Shown here: one piece after another, positions 13,400 to 15,605 of the stretch
Position numbering within the stretch: the first letter of the stretch is position 1
How the letters are laid out: every line of letters begins with the position of its first letter
Source: Lachnospiraceae bacterium
Lineage (GTDB): Bacteria > Bacillota > Clostridia > Lachnospirales > Lachnospiraceae
Reading direction: 5' to 3'
NCBI GenBank assembly: GCA_024697505.1
Contig: JAILFQ010000380.1
Location: 1 to 15,605, forward strand
DNA length: 15,605 nt
Notes under the pieces: model-generated
The model's input: only the letters and a program-made list of their open reading frames with translations
What the model was told of the DNA's origin: nothing
Databases searched by the model: none
Position numbers and translations under genes: made by a program

Positions 13400-15050
13400 T
13401 ATCTTTAACCTCGAAATAATCAAAATCCGCCCACTTTGCCGAACCGGTAAGGTCCTGTGCACATATACCTATCATTGCTCCGGTAAACCACCCCAGATTA
13501 CATGCCTCATCCGATAAAAAGCTTGCATCCGTTTTAGGACCTATGGTTTTAAATTCTGCGTTTTCCCCTTCTTCCAAAAGTTTGTAGGAAAAGCATGTAT
13601 TTATTCCGTCAAGCTCCATCTTCAGGAGAAGGGGTCCGTTTCCTTCAATCGGAACAAAACCGGAAAGATATTCCGTCTTTTTGTTTTCGTATTTTAAAAG
13701 AGCGATGCACTTACCCAGATCCTCGTCATGCGTAACATGCAGATACAGATAGTTTTCCGTATCGTACAGGAAAATAAGTCCTGCCATTTGTTTAAAAACT
13801 TCAGGTTCAAAATCAATCCCGGTCTCCGCAGACATATGGTAGGAAGTCATTCTTCTTGCTATAAGACTTTGCGAAAAAAGAGAAGCAAGTCCGCTTCGCC
13901 CATACATTCTTAGCCATCCGGGCCTTTCCAAAAGAGAAATATACCTTTCATCCATAGGCACCCTTAGGGATTGGTAGTCAAGATTCAAAGTTTTATCATT
14001 AAAGTCATCCCTTTGCATTATGCTTACGGTCTGCATAGGTTTAAGTCCCTTTGGTTCCATAATTTCATTCTGTGGAACAGAGGTAATAACCTGCTTTGAT
14101 TCGTCAAAAAGGCATGGCCAATCATTTTCCCATATTATTCTTTGAATAGCAGTTTCCCTGCCTGTCATGTATCTTCTTGCGCCTTTAAATCTTTCTGCAC
14201 TTTGTGGATTTTGTCCGCTGCTTGGGGAAGAACAAAGGTGAACCATGTACCAGTCGCCATTTTGGGTTTCAACAAGGTCTCCGTGACCGGATTTTTGAAG
14301 CCTGATCTCCGGAAAATTTCTGGATGTCATTATGGAATAAGCTTCTCCCTGTTTCCACCTTTCCGGTTTATCCTTCTTCATCTCGTACGGACCGGTTATA
14401 CTTTTGGCTCTGAGCACAGACTGACCATGCAGTTCTCCCGTTCCCGTGTCTGCACAAAAGAGGTAATAATATCCGTTTCGCTTGAAAATATGGGGACCTT
14501 CAAGAAAAATATTTTCAGCAGTATATATATCTTTTGCCTTTCCTATCATTACCTTTTCTTCCGGGTCGTATTCCTGCAAAACAATACGTCCGGCGTACTT
14601 TTTTGGAACTCTGTGATCTGTAACCATGGACACCAGATACTTTCTGCCGTCATCATCATGAAAAAGGGACGGATCGAAGCCGAAGTTATTTAGAGGCACC
14701 GGAGCGCTCCAGGGACCATGTATGTTCTTTGCGGTAACAAGGAAGTTTTCCGTGTCGTACATGTTACAATAAAATGAGCGTACCACGGTATAAACAAGAT
14801 AAAATGTCCCATCATTGTACGTAAGACACGGTGCCCATATTCCGCCTGAGGGCATCACTCCCCTTAAGTCCAAAAGACTGATCCTGTTAAGAGGGTACTC
14901 GATCAACTCCCAGTTTTTCAGATCGGTTGAATGATGTAGCCTAACCCCCGGCCACCACTCAAAAGTAGAAGTTGCAATATAGTAGTCATCCCCCACCCTA
15001 ATAATGGATGGATCCGGATGGAACCCTTTAAGTATCGGATTTTTTATCAT
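13389..15050 (-). CDS. GH43 beta-xylosidase/arabinofuranosidase with C-terminal beta-sandwich
   Basis: A 553-residue cytoplasmic enzyme, normal length for GH43 subfamily 11/12-like xylosidases. The N-terminal five-bladed propeller (about 1-320) opens with NPILKGFHPDPSIIRVGDDYYIATSTFEW. The catalytic set is visible: base Asp13 in HPDPS, pKa-modulating Asp126 in GFDPSLFHDDDG, acid Glu184 in EGPHIF. WAPCLTY and SGGIWAP match the family. From about 340 a concanavalin-type C-terminal domain follows, beginning RDDFND and ending WADFDYFEV, which usually completes the active site. There is no signal peptide, so it acts on imported oligosaccharides, releasing xylose or arabinose. AAGGAG lies 7 bp before the ATG. 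It heads a two-gene unit with the GH88 gene. The promoter at 15126-15154 has a perfect -10 but weak -35, consistent with activator control. Confidence 0.93.
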   Translation of the reverse strand: MIKNPILKGFHPDPSIIRVGDDYYIATSTFEWWPGVRLHHSTDLKNWELIEYPLNRISLLDLRGVMPSGGIWAPCLTYNDGTFYLVYTVVRSFYCNMYDTENFLVTAKNIHGPWSAPVPLNNFGFDPSLFHDDDGRKYLVSMVTDHRVPKKYAGRIVLQEYDPEEKVMIGKAKDIYTAENIFLEGPHIFKRNGYYYLFCADTGTGELHGQSVLRAKSITGPYEMKKDKPERWKQGEAYSIMTSRNFPEIRLQKSGHGDLVETQNGDWYMVHLCSSPSSGQNPQSAERFKGARRYMTGRETAIQRIIWENDWPCLFDESKQVITSVPQNEIMEPKGLKPMQTVSIMQRDDFNDKTLNLDYQSLRVPMDERYISLLERPGWLRMYGRSGLASLFSQSLIARRMTSYHMSAETGIDFEPEVFKQMAGLIFLYDTENYLYLHVTHDEDLGKCIALLKYENKKTEYLSGFVPIEGNGPLLLKMELDGINTCFSYKLLEEGENAEFKTIGPKTDASFLSDEACNLGWFTGAMIGICAQDLTGSAKWADFDYFEVKDNDL

Positions 15051-15125
15051 GATCTGCTCCTTACCTGTCCGCAGAAACTGCCTAAGCGGGCTTTACTTTG
15101 GTAGATTATCTTATTTTTGCTATAC

Positions 15126-15154
15126 ATTATATACACCAAACTGCGTATTAACTA
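15126..15154 (-). promoter_or_regulatory. Candidate promoter of the GH43-GH88 unit
   Basis: On the minus strand a perfect TATAAT (15126-15131) lies 17 bp below TAGTTA (15149-15154), a poor -35 match. The leader is about 70 nt. A poor -35 with a perfect -10 is typical of promoters that need an activator, and the AraC regulator is the candidate. Confidence 0.5.
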
Positions 15155-15170
15155 TCCTTTTCTGTTAAAA

Positions 15171-15199
15171 TGACACATGGGGACGGGGGTGGTGTGTCA
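15171..15199. repeat. REP-like 29-bp palindrome, copy 2
   Basis: Arms TGACACA (15171-15177) and TGTGTCA (15193-15199) flank a G-rich 15-bp core. It is the inverted counterpart of the copy at 6760-6788, with 27 of 29 positions equal. It lies about 16 bp above the -35 of the GH43 promoter and merges into repeat unit R1. Confidence 0.78.
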
Positions 15200-15262
15200 A
15201 AATTCGCTTCTAAGTCTGAGACAGGGAAGCTAAGGTTGGGAGACCGGGCACTGGATTGCACC
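15179..15262 (-). repeat. Modular repeat unit R1
   Basis: Read on the minus strand, the unit begins GGTGCAATCCAGTGCCCGG (15244-15262), continues with a CTTAGCTT block (15227-15234) and an AAGCGAAT block, and ends in the C-rich core of the 29-bp palindrome. The first 19 bases are identical to those of unit R2. No coding potential. Confidence 0.7.
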
Positions 15263-15369
15263 ACTTACGGCGGCTCGGAGTTTATGTACTTGCCTACGGG
15301 TAACTGGGCGTTTTCGGCAGGTGGAGACTAAGTGAAAAAAATGGGCGAGCTTGCCGTCGCAGAAAGTAC
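15263..15369. other. Gene-free spacer between repeat units R1 and R2
   Basis: A 107-bp stretch, GC-richer than the neighbouring genes, with small inverted motifs such as GGCGAGCTTGCC (15344-15355). I recognise no gene, promoter or known RNA in it. It is not obviously related to the R units. Confidence 0.4.
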
Positions 15370-15457
15370 GGAAGCGGAGGGTGGTGAAATTCGATTCGCT
15401 CCTTAACCCGTTCGACAGGGTAAGCTAAGGCTAGGAGCCCGGGCACTGGATTGCACC
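15370..15457 (-). repeat. Modular repeat unit R2
   Basis: Same order of blocks as R1 on the minus strand: GGTGCAATCCAGTGCCCGG (15439-15457), CCTTAGCTTACCC (15419-15431), GGAGCGAAT, then a CACCACCCTCCGCTTCC tail (15370-15386) that corresponds to the C-rich core of the 29-bp palindrome. The TGTGTCA and TGACACA arms are not intact here. Confidence 0.72.
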
Positions 15458-15494
15458 GTCGCTCCGATTCGGCATCCATGCCTCAACGTTCGCT

Positions 15495-15516
15495 AGAATC
15501 GCATCCGTGCGATTCT
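15495..15516. repeat. Perfect hairpin between repeat units R2 and R3
   Basis: AGAATCGCA (15495-15503) pairs with TGCGATTCT (15508-15516), a perfect 9-bp stem around a TCCG loop. It lies at the centre of the diverging R2 and R3 units. Nearby GGCATCCATGCC (15471-15482) is a second short palindrome, and CGATTC at 15465-15470 could compete for pairing with GAATCG at 15496-15501. Confidence 0.65.
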
Positions 15517-15518
15517 CC

Positions 15519-15602
15519 GGTGCAGTGCCCTATTCCTAACCTAAGCTTACCCAAAGTCTCACTCTAAATACGCTCATCGAAATGTCACACCCTTCCGCTT
15601 CC
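15519..15602 (+). repeat. Modular repeat unit R3, inverted
   Basis: Plus-strand unit with the same block order as R1 and R2: GGTGCAGTGCCC (4 bases plus flanking sequence shorter than the others), CCTAACCTAAGCTTACCC (15534-15551), an ACGCTCATCGAAAT block, and a CACACCCTTCCGCTTCC tail. It is reversed relative to R1 and R2, so R2 and R3 form a large imperfect inverted repeat. It ends 3 bp before the window edge, so the island probably continues. Confidence 0.68.
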
Positions 15603-15605
15603 TGA

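Noticed and set aside
15294..15479. 61-residue ORF on the minus strand in the terminal island
   Set aside because: It runs through repeat units R2 and the spacer, has no convincing ribosome site and an amino-acid composition unlike a real protein; it is a by-product of GC-richer repeat DNA.
15171..15605. CRISPR array
   Set aside because: The repeats are only three, degenerate, long (about 85 bp), in mixed orientation and with unequal spacing; no cas gene is present.

Overview
The window looks like chromosomal DNA of a fibre-degrading member of the Lachnospiraceae (Butyrivibrio, Pseudobutyrivibrio, Lachnospira or Roseburia relatives). This is an inference. It rests on the low-to-moderate GC Gram-positive style, strong AGGAGG-type ribosome sites, lipoprotein secretion of a GH5 endoglucanase, an LplB/LplC-type sugar ABC transporter without its own ATPase, and a leucyl-tRNA synthetase with a KMGKR signature. 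No rRNA, tRNA, CRISPR array, transposase or phage gene is visible.

Layout. (1) 1-751, plus strand: the 3' end of a sirtuin deacylase gene followed by pncC (NMN amidase), a small NAD-metabolism pair that ends at a bidirectional terminator (756-787). (2) 808-6680, minus strand: a secreted modular GH5 cellulase with its own good promoter, a PHP-domain metal-dependent phosphoesterase, and leuS, apparently separate units. (3) 6786-15050: a carbohydrate-utilisation locus. A divergent AraC-type regulator (plus) faces an operon on the minus strand encoding two permeases and a lipoprotein solute-binding protein, then, after a terminator, a cytoplasmic GH43-like enzyme. On the other side of araC lie, on the minus strand, a GH43 beta-xylosidase-type enzyme and a GH88 unsaturated glucuronyl hydrolase, overlapping by 11 bp. 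(4) 15171-15605: a gene-free island of degenerate, modular palindromic repeats that runs to the window edge.

How the genes fit together. The secreted GH5 enzyme would cut plant glucan outside the cell. The ABC transporter would import oligosaccharides with energy from an ATPase encoded elsewhere. The cytoplasmic GH88 and the two GH43 enzymes would remove an unsaturated uronyl cap and then xylose, arabinose or galactose units. AraC sits between the two arms and is the obvious candidate regulator. The substrate (glucuronoxylan, arabinogalactan or pectin side chains) cannot be fixed from sequence alone.

The most unusual part is the repeat material. A 29-bp palindrome with arms TGACACA/TGTGTCA occurs at 6760-6788 and, inverted, at 15171-15199, so it brackets the whole carbohydrate locus. 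The second copy is the tail of one of three related units of about 85-88 bp in the terminal island.
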